NCBI RefSeq assembly: GCF_004919105.1 | Contig: NZ_STGK01000006.1 | Coordinates: 1-64,000, forward strand | Direction: 5' to 3' | Length of the DNA stretch: 64,000 nucleotides | Origin: Nocardioides sp. GY 10113 | GTDB lineage: Bacteria; Actinomycetota; Actinomycetes; Propionibacteriales; Nocardioidaceae | Part shown: one piece after another, positions 26,241 through 33,704 of the stretch | Numbering within the stretch: the first letter of the stretch is position 1 | How the letters are laid out: each line of letters opens with the position of its first letter | Made by a program: the position numbers and the translations under genes | Notes under the pieces: generated by a model | Told to the model about the DNA's origin: nothing | The model's database searches: none | What the model saw: only the letters and a program-made list of their open reading frames with translations

Positions 26241-26340
26241 GTCCGATCGGCCCCAGCCGCGCCCGCATCTCCGGCTCCCGGGACGGCTCCCGCGTCGTCC
26301 GCGGCGGGCACGAGGGGCGCGCAGAGCCTCCCGGGGCGGC

Positions 26341-26838
26341 TCAGGGGAAGATGTCGCGCGCCGGAGCGGTGATCTCGCTGGCCACGTCCTCGGGCGAGCG
26401 GGGCGCCGGCGACGCCGGCTGCGGACCGGGCGCGGTCGGCGTCACCACGTTGTTGATCTGCGAAGCCGGCGGTCGGCGGTCGGCGGGGGTGCTGCCCGGA
26501 ATCGCGCCGAGCGCCAGGACCCCGAGGATCGCGGCGCCCACCGCGCCGCCACCGACCAGCACCACCCCGGTCGTGATGCCACGGCGGCGCTCGACCGCCG
26601 ACGCGGCCAGGTACTCCTCGCCGGGGGTCAGGCTGAGCAGCGACCCCTTGAGCGACGAGGGGGTCTCGCGCCCGTCACCGGTGAGGCCGGCCAGGCGGGT
26701 CTTGACCCAGCCCTCGCGCTCGACGAGGTCCCGGCAGGCGTGGCAGGCGTAGACGTGGCTCCAGGCCTCCTCGGCCTCGGCCGCCGACAGCTGGCCGTCC
26801 AGCAGCGCGCTGACCCGGGGTCCGAGGTGTCCGATCAC
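26341..26838 (-). CDS. rseA: Anti-sigma factor for SigE (RseA-like, ZAS domain)
   Basis: 165 residues. The N-terminal zinc-associated anti-sigma (ZAS) signature is visible as [12 protein letters not shown] (His-x3-Cys-x2-Cys) near residue 28. A membrane helix ([20 protein letters not shown]) lies around 90-112, followed by a Pro-rich outside tail. The zinc/Cys motif is the redox-sensitive part in mycobacterial RseA, which holds SigE inactive. The GTG start (26838) overlaps the sigE stop as GTGA, the usual way of keeping sigma and anti-sigma in balance. The next gene encodes an HtrA protease. Confidence 0.88.
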   Translation of the reverse strand: MIGHLGPRVSALLDGQLSAAEAEEAWSHVYACHACRDLVEREGWVKTRLAGLTGDGRETPSSLKGSLLSLTPGEEYLAASAVERRRGITTGVVLVGGGAVGAAILGVLALGAIPGSTPADRRPPASQINNVVTPTAPGPQPASPAPRSPEDVASEITAPARDIFP

Positions 26839-27431
26839 GCGTGCGCCCCCGGGGCGAGGGAGGTGCCGCGGCCGGCGTACCGGGTGCGCCCCTCGCCGGG
26901 CGCGCGGTGTGCGAGCGCGGAGCGGAGCAGCGACCGGCCGCGGTGGATCCGCGACCTGATCGTGCCCAGCTTGGCGCCCATGATCTCCGCGATCTCCTCG
27001 TAGCTGAGTCCCTCGATGTCGCAGAGCACGACGGCCGCCCGGAAGTCGGGCGGCAGGGCCGCCAGCGCGTCCTCGACGTCGTCGTCGAACATCCGGTCCG
27101 CGAACAGGTCGTCCGGCAGACCGGTGGCGCTGGTCAGGCGGGCCGCGCGCTCCTCGGAGAGGGCGTCGAACCGGATCCGCTGCTTGCGCCGCGCCTGGTC
27201 CAGGAAGAGGTTGGTGGTGATCCGGTGCAGCCAGCCCTCGAAGGTTCCGGGCGTGTAGGTGTGCAGCGACCGGAAGACCCGGACGAAGACCTCCTGCGTG
27301 AGGTCCTCGGCGTCGTGGCGGTCACCGGTGAGCCGCAGCGCGAGCCGGTAGACGCGGTCGGTGTGCTGCTCGACGATCTCCTGCCACGCGGGCGCGGTCC
27401 ACTCCTGCTCCGGAGCAACCTGCTGCGTCAT
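26835..27431 (-). CDS. sigE: ECF RNA polymerase sigma factor SigE
   Basis: 198 residues. Region 2 contains [18 protein letters not shown] and [19 protein letters not shown]; region 4 contains [36 protein letters not shown]. The gene set O-methyltransferase / sigE / rseA / htrA matches the mycobacterial sigE locus, where SigE answers envelope, redox and heat stress. ATG at 27431 has GGAGGGGG upstream; an in-frame ATG at 27494 would give a longer N-terminus, as alternative SigE isoforms do in mycobacteria. A GGGAAAC-type ECF -35-like sequence about 85 bp upstream on the same strand hints at autoregulation, but this is weak. Confidence 0.92.
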   Translation of the reverse strand: MTQQVAPEQEWTAPAWQEIVEQHTDRVYRLALRLTGDRHDAEDLTQEVFVRVFRSLHTYTPGTFEGWLHRITTNLFLDQARRKQRIRFDALSEERAARLTSATGLPDDLFADRMFDDDVEDALAALPPDFRAAVVLCDIEGLSYEEIAEIMGAKLGTIRSRIHRGRSLLRSALAHRAPGEGRTRYAGRGTSLAPGAHA

Positions 27432-27608
27432 CCCCGCACTCCCCCTCCGCGTCACCCTCACCAACCCTGTCGGCCCCTTCACGCTAGACATCACACCTGA
27501 GGTTTCCCTGTGAAGAACCCCAACGAAGGCCGCGAGCGGGATGTTCCCGCCCCCGATCGGCCGGCGTCCGGCACGGCGCGGGGCGGACGCGGCGGCGCCG
27601 ACAGGCTC

Positions 27609-27620
27609 TAGGGTTGAGCC
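27609..27620 (+). promoter_or_regulatory. -10 hexamer TAGGGT of a probable leaderless promoter
   Basis: TAGGGT at 27609-27614 is followed by 6 nt and then the GTG start at 27621. No ribosome-binding site lies between. Transcription from the first base of the start codon is the simplest reading. Confidence 0.5.
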
Positions 27621-28277
27621 GTGGCCGTGACACCGATCAACACGAGCAGCTGGTCCTACGCAGAGAAGTACGTCGCCGAGGACGAGGTGCTCGCCTCCGC
27701 CCGGGCCCGCGCTGAGGAGGTCGGCGTCGTCGCGATCGGCAGCGGCGGAGGCGCCGCGCTGCGCTTCCTGGCCGCGGTGCTGGAGGCGCGCGCGGTCGTG
27801 GAGATCGGCACCGGGACCGGCGTCTCCGGACTGTGGCTGCTGCGCGGCATGCGCCCCGACGGGGTGCTCACCACGGTCGACATCGAGACCGAGCACCAGC
27901 GCCTGGCCCGACAGAGCTTCAAGGAGGACGGCATCGCTCCGCAGCGCGTGCGCACGATCGCCGGCGCCGCCCTCGACGTGCTGCCCCGGCTGACCGACGG
28001 CCACTACGACCTCGTCTTCGCCGACGGCGACAAGCGGGAGTACGGCGCCTACCTGACCGAGGCGCTGCGGCTGCTGCGGCCCGGCGGCGTCCTGGCCTTC
28101 GACAACGCCCTGTGGCACGACCGCGTCGCCGACCCCGCGCAGCGCGACGAGCAGACCGTCGCGATCCGCGACCTGGTCACCCAGGTCGCGGAGACGGAGG
28201 GCCTGGTGCCGGCGCTGCTGCCGGTCGGGGACGGCCTGCTGGTGGCCAAGAAGGTCTGGGCGGCCGAGGGCGACTGA
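27621..28277 (+). CDS. SAM-dependent O-methyltransferase (caffeoyl-CoA OMT-like)
   Basis: 218 residues. The SAM site is [16 protein letters not shown] followed by acidic VDIETEH; the metal/substrate strand is [28 protein letters not shown] follows. This is the class-I, divalent-metal OMT family related to Rv1220c, whose gene is likewise divergent from sigE in mycobacteria. The natural substrate of the bacterial members is unknown. A GTG start is used with an apparent leaderless promoter. It converges with the leucyl aminopeptidase gene across a pair of hairpins. Confidence 0.9.
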   Translation: MAVTPINTSSWSYAEKYVAEDEVLASARARAEEVGVVAIGSGGGAALRFLAAVLEARAVVEIGTGTGVSGLWLLRGMRPDGVLTTVDIETEHQRLARQSFKEDGIAPQRVRTIAGAALDVLPRLTDGHYDLVFADGDKREYGAYLTEALRLLRPGGVLAFDNALWHDRVADPAQRDEQTVAIRDLVTQVAETEGLVPALLPVGDGLLVAKKVWAAEGD

Positions 28278-28288
28278 GCGCCTGCCCC

Positions 28289-28337
28289 GGCCCCGCGGCG
28301 GGGCCGAGACCCCGGCCGGCGCGAAGCCGGGCCGGGG
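28289..28337. terminator. Two GC-rich hairpins, bidirectional terminator
   Basis: Stem 1 is GGCCCCG/CGGGGCC (28289-28295 and 28299-28305) with a CGG loop. Stem 2 is CCCCGGCCGGC against GCCGGGCCGGGG (28310-28337) with one bulge and loop GCGAA. They lie between two convergent genes and lack a U run, as usual in high-GC actinobacteria. Confidence 0.6.
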
Positions 28338-28358
28338 ATCAGGACGCGCGGCCGGCCC

Positions 28359-29927
28359 TCACGCGCCGATGCCCTCGGTCGGGTCGGCCGAGGCGAGCCA
28401 GGTGAGCAGCGCGCGGGCTCCGAAGCCGGACGGGCCAACGGTCCACTCGTGCCAGTCCTTCTCGACGTCGCCCACCGAGGCGATGTCCAGGTGGGCCCAC
28501 GGCACGTCGCCGACGAAGCGCTGCAGGAACAGCGCGGCCATGATGGCCCCGGGCCCGCTCGGCGCGTTGTCCGCGTCGGCGACCTTCGAGGCCAGCTTGT
28601 CGGCGTAGCCGGCGTAGAGCGGGAACCGCCACAGGGGCTCCCCCGCGGACTCCCCGGCGGCGCCGAGACGGTCGGCGAGCACGTCGTCGTTGGCGAACAG
28701 GCCGGCGACCTGCTGCCCCAGCGCCACCTTGGCCGCACCGGTGAGCGTGGCCACGTCGACGATCACGGTCGGGTCGAGCTCGGCCACGGCGTAGGCGAGG
28801 GCGTCGGCCAGCACCAGCCGTCCCTCGGCGTCGGTGTTGGTCACCTCGCTGGTGCGACCGCCCCAGTGCTTGACCACGTCGCCGGGGCGCAGCGCACCCC
28901 CGGAGACGGCGTTCTCCGCGGCCGGCACCAGCCCGACCACCCGGACCGGGCAGCCGAGGTCGGCGAGCGCGGCCATCGTCGAGAGCACCACGGCGCCGCC
29001 GGTCATGTCGCGCTTCATCGACACCATGCTCTGGCCCGGCTTGAGGCTCAGGCCGCCGGAGTCGAAGGTGATCCCCTTGCCGACGAGCACCACGGTCGGC
29101 AGCTTCTTCAGCGCCCGCCCCGAGACGCCCGACGGGACGTAGTCGAGGCGGATCAGCCTCGGCGGACTCTCCGAGGCCTGCCCGACGCCGACGATGCCGC
29201 CGAAGCCCTCGCGGGCCAGCTCGGCCTCGTCCCACACCCTGCAGGTGAGGTCGGGCGCGGCCGCCGCGATCTCCTCGGCCTGCTCGGCGAGCCAGGCGGG
29301 GGTCTTGAGGTTGGAGGGCACGGTCGCCAGCTGCCGGGACCGCCAGCCGGCGCCCCCCAGCGCGACCGCGCGCTCGACGACGTCGCGGGCGGGGCCCACG
29401 CCGGCCCCGAGGGCCAGCACGACCTTGCGCACCGGGTGCTGCTCGGGACCGGTCGATCGCCAGTGGAAGCCGAAGGATCCCAGCATCGCGCCGACCACGA
29501 ACGCCTCGACACCCGCGGCGGGGTCCTCCGCGACCGCGGGCACCGACGTCGCGACGGCCTCCCGGTCCTTGACCACCCGCGCGAGCGCCGCACCCGCGCG
29601 GCGCAGGTCGACCACGCGGCCGGCACCCACGCCGACCAGTACGACGAGTCGCAGCGCGGGGTTGGCCGCCGATCCGTCGGGCACCGCGACCAGCGCGGTC
29701 TCCCCGACCGCACCGGTCAGCGCCTGCAGCTCGGCGATGCCGACCAGGTCGAGGCCGAGCTGGTCGCCCAGGTCCGCAGCGCCCGGGCCGAGGGCGATGC
29801 CGTCCTCGCCGCTCCCGGCGAGCACCGGGAGGGCGACGACGTCGACGCCGACGATGGCCGCGGGCAAGTGATCGCTGAGCGCGAACTCCGGCGGTGCGAC
29901 CTGAGCCGGCAGCTGGGGTCGGGTCAC
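28359..29927 (-). CDS. pepA: Leucyl aminopeptidase (M17 cytosol aminopeptidase)
   Basis: 522 residues. The C-terminal catalytic domain carries VGKGITFDSGGLSLKPG, MKRDMTGGAV and the family signature NTDAEGRLVLADAL with metal-binding Asp/Glu; the N-terminal domain is the variable macro-like part. It releases N-terminal residues from peptides in the cytoplasm using two metal ions. GTG at 29927 overlaps the stop of the upstream DUF3117 gene (GTGA, 29924-29927), so both are on one message. The long frame further upstream is not coding. Confidence 0.93.
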   Translation of the reverse strand: MTRPQLPAQVAPPEFALSDHLPAAIVGVDVVALPVLAGSGEDGIALGPGAADLGDQLGLDLVGIAELQALTGAVGETALVAVPDGSAANPALRLVVLVGVGAGRVVDLRRAGAALARVVKDREAVATSVPAVAEDPAAGVEAFVVGAMLGSFGFHWRSTGPEQHPVRKVVLALGAGVGPARDVVERAVALGGAGWRSRQLATVPSNLKTPAWLAEQAEEIAAAAPDLTCRVWDEAELAREGFGGIVGVGQASESPPRLIRLDYVPSGVSGRALKKLPTVVLVGKGITFDSGGLSLKPGQSMVSMKRDMTGGAVVLSTMAALADLGCPVRVVGLVPAAENAVSGGALRPGDVVKHWGGRTSEVTNTDAEGRLVLADALAYAVAELDPTVIVDVATLTGAAKVALGQQVAGLFANDDVLADRLGAAGESAGEPLWRFPLYAGYADKLASKVADADNAPSGPGAIMAALFLQRFVGDVPWAHLDIASVGDVEKDWHEWTVGPSGFGARALLTWLASADPTEGIGA

Positions 29928-30091
29928 CCGACCACGTTCTTGAGGGCCTCGCCCAGGGCGCCGGCCTCCTCGGCGTTCAGCTCCACCACCAGGCGGCCAC
30001 CACCCTCGAGCGGGACGCGCATCACGATGCCGCGGCCTTCCTTGGTGACCTCCAGCGGACCATCCCCGGTCCGCGGCTTCATCGCCGCCAT
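29924..30091 (-). CDS. DUF3117 small conserved protein
   Basis: 55 residues: MAAMKPRTGDGPLEV, KEGRGIVMRVPLEGGGRLVVEL and a C-terminal helix NAEEAGALGEALKNVVG. This is the near-invariant actinobacterial DUF3117 family (Rv1211 relatives). Function is not settled. ATG at 30091 has AAAAGGGG about 6 nt upstream, one of the strongest ribosome sites in the window, suggesting high expression. Its stop overlaps the aminopeptidase start. Confidence 0.9.
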   Translation of the reverse strand: MAAMKPRTGDGPLEVTKEGRGIVMRVPLEGGGRLVVELNAEEAGALGEALKNVVG

Positions 30092-30149
30092 GCGGCACCC
30101 CTTTTCGATCAGGACTGACAAGGTTCGCTGCGCCGAGACAGCGTGACCA

Positions 30150-30698
30150 TTATCGCTTATCGGTTCTCTGGCGCGCAGGCACCCACGGGATCCGGCCCGC
30201 GAGGCCCCGCGCCGAGCTGCGCAGCCGGGCGCCCGCCCCCGACGCGTCGCGCCCGCCAGCGGCCGACTCGACACCCCGGTCGTCGCCGTCGCCCCCGTCG
30301 TCCCCATCGCCCCCGTCGCCGGGCTCGCCCGGGCCGCCGTCGGCGGCTGCGACCGGCTCCGCCGACTCGTCGATCCCCTCGTGCCCGGCGTTCGGCCGGC
30401 GCGCCAGCCGAACCCGTCCGACCGGCTTCGGCTCGGGGCGCTGTGCCGCCTCCTCCAGCTCCCGCGCCAGGCGCTCCACCAGTGCGTCGACCTCCGACAT
30501 CCGGTAGCCGCGGAACGCCAGGCTGAAGCGCACCCGACGCAGGTCGGCGGCGGCCAGCGGGCCGTCCGCGGGGACCACGGCGTCCGGCCGGTCGTCGTAC
30601 GCCGGCTGCATCGGCTCCCCGCGCCCGGCGGCGAGCATCGCGATCACGCCCATCGCGAGCACGATCATCACCGCGAAGACCCACATCATCATCGCCAC
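30150..30698 (-). CDS. DivIVA-like domain, membrane-anchored protein
   Basis: 182 residues. An N-terminal membrane helix (MWVFAVMIVLAMGVIAMLAA) is followed by a short DivIVA-type segment (LRRVRFSLAFRGYRMSEVDALVERLARELEE, a turn plus coiled coil), then an acidic Gly/Asp-rich stretch (about 120-145) and a basic tail ending PARQRTDKR. DivIVA-like proteins mark curved or growing poles; the coil here is short, so it is probably an accessory factor. Gene order DivIVA-like/DUF3117 resembles the Rv1209-Rv1211 area of mycobacteria. Confidence 0.75.
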   Translation of the reverse strand: MAMMMWVFAVMIVLAMGVIAMLAAGRGEPMQPAYDDRPDAVVPADGPLAAADLRRVRFSLAFRGYRMSEVDALVERLARELEEAAQRPEPKPVGRVRLARRPNAGHEGIDESAEPVAAADGGPGEPGDGGDGDDGGDGDDRGVESAAGGRDASGAGARLRSSARGLAGRIPWVPARQRTDKR

Positions 30699-30743
30699 TC
30701 CTCCACGCGGTCCGCCTCGTGCCTCATCCGTGCCTCACCCGTC

Positions 30744-31472
30744 TCACCGGTGCCGTCCTCGCGCGGCGACCATCAGGTCGACGGCCTCCCCGACGTCGTC
30801 GGTCAGGGTGAGCATGTCCAGGTCCGACTGCTTGATCCGGCCGTCGCCCAGCATGGAGCCGCGCATCCAGTCGAGCAGGCCCGACCAGTGCTCCACGCCC
30901 ATCAGCACGATCGGGAACTGGGTGATCTTCAGGGTCTGGGACAGCGTCATCGCCTCGAACAGCTCGTCGAGCGTGCCGATCCCACCGGGCAGCACGACGT
31001 ACCCCTGCGAGTACTTGACGAACATCATCTTGCGGACGAAGAAGTAGCGGAAGTTCAGCCCGAACGTCACGTAGTCGTTGAGCCGGGCCTCGAAGGGCAG
31101 CTCGATGCCCAGCCCGATGCTCTGCCCGCCGGCCTCGGCGGCTCCCTTGTTGGCCGCCTCCATCGCCCCCGGTCCGCCGCCGGTGATCACCGTGAAGCCG
31201 GCCTGCACCAGCGCCGCGCCCACCTCCTCGCCGAGGCGGTAGCCGAGGTGGTCGGGCGTGATCCGGGCGGAGCCGAACACGGAGATCGCCGGCCCGACCT
31301 CGGCGAGGTCGTTGAACCCCTCGACGAACTCGGCCTGCATCTTCAGCACCCGCCACGGGTCGGTGTGCACCCAGTCGGTGTCGCCCCGACTGTCGAGCAG
31401 CCGCTGGTCGGTGGTGGAGCCGGCCGGTCGGCCCTTGGTCGGCCGCGGCCCACCCGCGGTGCGTCGAGTCAT
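30744..31472 (-). CDS. LOG family (TIGR00730) nucleotide phosphoribohydrolase
   Basis: 242 residues. Rossmann-like LOG fold with the two signature motifs: GGGPGAMEAANKGA (about residue 120) and PGGIGTLDELFE (about 180), which hold the catalytic Arg/Glu environment. LOG enzymes split the N-glycosidic bond of cytokinin-type or other nucleoside 5'-monophosphates; in mycobacteria Rv1205 releases cytokinins. Its ATG overlaps the dapE stop (ATGA, 31469-31472). The same dapE/LOG neighbourhood exists in mycobacteria. Confidence 0.9.
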   Translation of the reverse strand: MTRRTAGGPRPTKGRPAGSTTDQRLLDSRGDTDWVHTDPWRVLKMQAEFVEGFNDLAEVGPAISVFGSARITPDHLGYRLGEEVGAALVQAGFTVITGGGPGAMEAANKGAAEAGGQSIGLGIELPFEARLNDYVTFGLNFRYFFVRKMMFVKYSQGYVVLPGGIGTLDELFEAMTLSQTLKITQFPIVLMGVEHWSGLLDWMRGSMLGDGRIKQSDLDMLTLTDDVGEAVDLMVAARGRHR

Positions 31473-32653
31473 GCGCCCTCCACCCTGCCTTCCACGTCAT
31501 CGCCCACGCTGTCGTCGGGGCCGTCGGACCCGCGGCCCTCCAGCCAGGCACGCAGTTGCTGCTCGCACCGCTCGATCTGGGCGACCGGCACGTGCTCCTC
31601 CTGCTTGTGGGCCAGCATCGGGTCACCGGGCCCGTAGTTCACGGCAGGCACGCCGAGCGCGGTGAAGCGGGCGACGTCCGTCCACCCGAACTTCGGATTC
31701 ACGACACCGCCGACGGCCTCGACGAACGCCGCCGCCGCCGGGCGATCCAGGCCCGGGAGCGCACCGGGAGCGGTGTCGGTCAGCGTCACGTCGTACGGCG
31801 CGAAGAAGTCGGTCACGAACGCCAGCGCCTCCGCCTCGCTGCGGTCGGGCGCGAACCGGTGGTTGACCTCGATCACGCACTCGTCGGGCAGCACGTTGCC
31901 GGCGACGCCGCCGGAGATGAAGACGGCGTTGAGCCCCTCGTGGTACTCCAGGCCGTCGATCACCGGGCGCCGCGGCTGGTAGTCGCGCAGCCGGCCGAGC
32001 ACGTCGGCCGCGCCGTGGATGGCATTGACGCCACGCCACGCGCGGGCGGAGTGGGCACGCTCGCCGCGGGTGCGGACCTCGACCCGCAGCGTCCCCTGGC
32101 AGCCCGCCTCCACGACGGCGTTCGAGGGCTCCATCAGCACCGCGAAGTCGGCGGCCAGCAGCTCCGGGTCAGACTCGCTGAGCAGCCGCAGGCCGTTGTA
32201 GCGGGCGTCGATCTCCTCGGCCTCGTAGAGCACGAAGGTCAGGTCGTGCACCGGCTCGGCGACGGTGGCCGCGAGCCGGAGGATCACCGCGTCGCCGCCC
32301 TTCATGTCGCAGGTGCCCAGTCCGTGCAGCAGCCCGGTCTCCTCGTCCAGCCGGCTGGGCAGGTTGTCGTTGACCGGGACGGTGTCCAGGTGTCCGGCGA
32401 TCACGACCCGCGAGGCCCGACCGAGGTCCGTGCGGGCCACGATCGTGTGGCCGCGTCGCTCAACGCTCAGGTGGGGCAGCGCGCGCAGCGCCGCCTCGAC
32501 CGCGTCGGCGATCGCCTGCTCGTCACGGGAGACGGACTCGATGTCCACCAGCCGGCGGGTCAGGGTGACCGCGTCCGCGGTGAGGTCGAGGGGCGGCGGG
32601 GCCGTGGGCACGGCGTCGGCGGTCACCGGGTCAGTCAGCACGGGACCAGTCAA
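31469..32653 (-). CDS. dapE: Succinyl-diaminopimelate desuccinylase
   Basis: 394 residues of the M20 metallopeptidase fold. Seen are the first zinc motif GHLDTVPVND, the acidic pair YEAEEID, LMEPSNAVVEAGCQG and late GPGDPMLAHKQEEHVP. It hydrolyses N-succinyl-LL-2,6-diaminopimelate, giving LL-DAP for lysine and peptidoglycan. The start is uncertain: the frame opens at TTG 32653, with GTGs at 32641 and 32626 as alternatives and no clear ribosome site. dapD and dapC, earlier steps of the same pathway, lie 7-12 kb away. Confidence 0.92.
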   Translation of the reverse strand: MTGPVLTDPVTADAVPTAPPPLDLTADAVTLTRRLVDIESVSRDEQAIADAVEAALRALPHLSVERRGHTIVARTDLGRASRVVIAGHLDTVPVNDNLPSRLDEETGLLHGLGTCDMKGGDAVILRLAATVAEPVHDLTFVLYEAEEIDARYNGLRLLSESDPELLAADFAVLMEPSNAVVEAGCQGTLRVEVRTRGERAHSARAWRGVNAIHGAADVLGRLRDYQPRRPVIDGLEYHEGLNAVFISGGVAGNVLPDECVIEVNHRFAPDRSEAEALAFVTDFFAPYDVTLTDTAPGALPGLDRPAAAAFVEAVGGVVNPKFGWTDVARFTALGVPAVNYGPGDPMLAHKQEEHVPVAQIERCEQQLRAWLEGRGSDGPDDSVGDDVEGRVEGA

Positions 32654-32709
32654 TCAGGCCGGCGGCGAAGGGCCGGCCGATGTCAGCCCAGCGGAACCAG
32701 ACAGGTGTC

Positions 32710-32723
32710 TAGAACACGTTCTA
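32710..32723. promoter_or_regulatory. KstR-like palindromic operator TAGAACACGTTCTA
   Basis: The 14-bp sequence has perfect 6-bp arms TAGAAC/GTTCTA around AC and fits the published KstR consensus TNNAACNNGTTNNA. It lies 23 bp upstream of the -1 base of the F420 oxidoreductase start and overlaps the -35 region of its likely promoter, as expected for a repressor site. KstR represses cholesterol and lipid catabolism genes in mycobacteria and rhodococci. Confidence 0.65.
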
Positions 32724-32732
32724 CTTCTGGGC

Positions 32733-32745
32733 TAGGGTGCGAGGC
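32733..32745 (+). promoter_or_regulatory. -10 hexamer TAGGGT of a probable leaderless promoter
   Basis: TAGGGT at 32733-32738 precedes the ATG at 32746 by 7 nt. The KstR-like operator covers the -35 region just upstream, so occupancy should block transcription. Confidence 0.5.
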
Positions 32746-33588
32746 ATGCGCAACGGAATCGTGCTCTTCACCTCCGACCGCGGGATCACCCCGGCCGCCC
32801 TCGCCGTGGCGGCCGAGGAGCGGGGCTTCGACACCCTCTACGTCCCCGAGCACACCCACATCCCGGTCCGCCGCGACGCGGCCCACCCGACCGGCGGCGA
32901 CGACCTGCCGGACGACCGCTACCTGCGCACCCTGGACCCGTGGGTCTCGCTGGCCACCGCCGCGGCCGTGACCTCCCGGATCGGTCTCTCCACCGCGGTC
33001 GCCCTGCCGGTGGAGTCGGACCCGATCACCCTGGCCAAGACGATCGCCACCCTCGACCACCTCTCCGGCGGCCGGGTCACCATCGGCGCCGGCTTCGGGT
33101 GGAACACCGACGAGCTCACCGACCACCACGTGCCGGCGGGCAAGCGTCGTACGGTGCTCAAGGAGTACCTGGAGGCGATGCGGGCGCTGTGGACCGAGGA
33201 GGAGGCCTCCTACGACGGCGAGTTCGTCTCGTTCGGCCCCTCCTGGGCCTACCCGAAGCCCCCGCAGGGCCGGGTGCCGGTGATCATCGGCGCGGGCGGC
33301 GGACCCAAGACGATGAAGTGGATCGCCGCGCACGCCGACGGCTGGATGACCACCCCGATCGAGACCGACATCGCGGACAAGGCCGCGCTGCTCCGCAAGG
33401 AGTGGGCCGAGGCCGGCCGCGACGGCTCCCCCGACGTGCGGGTGCTGGTCGCCAAGAAGCCCGCGGCCGAGGACTTCGCCGACTGGGCGGCCGCCGGGGC
33501 CAGCGAGCTGATCTGGGGCGTTCCGGACGCCGACGAGGCGACCGTCCACGCCTATCTCGACAAGCTCGCCGGCCGCCTCGGCCTCTAG
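32746..33588 (+). CDS. LLM-class F420-dependent oxidoreductase
   Basis: 280 residues of luciferase-like TIM-barrel type: GIVLFTSDRGITPAALA, FDTLYVPEHTHIPV, TLDHLSGGRVTIGAGFGWN and PVIIGAGGGPKTMKWI are all family hallmarks. Such proteins use reduced F420 (or FMN) to act on diverse substrates. The KstR-like operator in front points to steroid or lipid catabolism, similar to F420 oxidoreductases in the mycobacterial KstR regulon, but the substrate is unknown. ATG at 32746 was preferred over 32737 because of the -10 spacing. Downstream are three 22-bp repeats. Confidence 0.9.
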   Translation: MRNGIVLFTSDRGITPAALAVAAEERGFDTLYVPEHTHIPVRRDAAHPTGGDDLPDDRYLRTLDPWVSLATAAAVTSRIGLSTAVALPVESDPITLAKTIATLDHLSGGRVTIGAGFGWNTDELTDHHVPAGKRRTVLKEYLEAMRALWTEEEASYDGEFVSFGPSWAYPKPPQGRVPVIIGAGGGPKTMKWIAAHADGWMTTPIETDIADKAALLRKEWAEAGRDGSPDVRVLVAKKPAAEDFADWAAAGASELIWGVPDADEATVHAYLDKLAGRLGL

Positions 33589-33593
33589 CGCGA

Positions 33594-33659
33594 GCCGGGC
33601 CTCAGACACCACCCAACCGGGCCTCAGGTACCACCGAACCGGGCCTCAGGCACCGCCGA
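33594..33659. repeat. Three tandem 22-bp repeats
   Basis: Three copies of about ACCGGGCCTCAGGCACCRCC plus CGA differ at a few positions (33594-33615, 33616-33637, 33638-33659). They are followed by two copies of CCACGGCTCGGCGGC (33669-33707 region), the second touching the ileS stop. The block fills the gap between the convergent oxidoreductase and ileS genes. Confidence 0.8.
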
Positions 33660-33704
33660 GTCCGCAATCCACGGCTCGGCGGCGCCCAACCCACGGCTCG
33701 GCGG

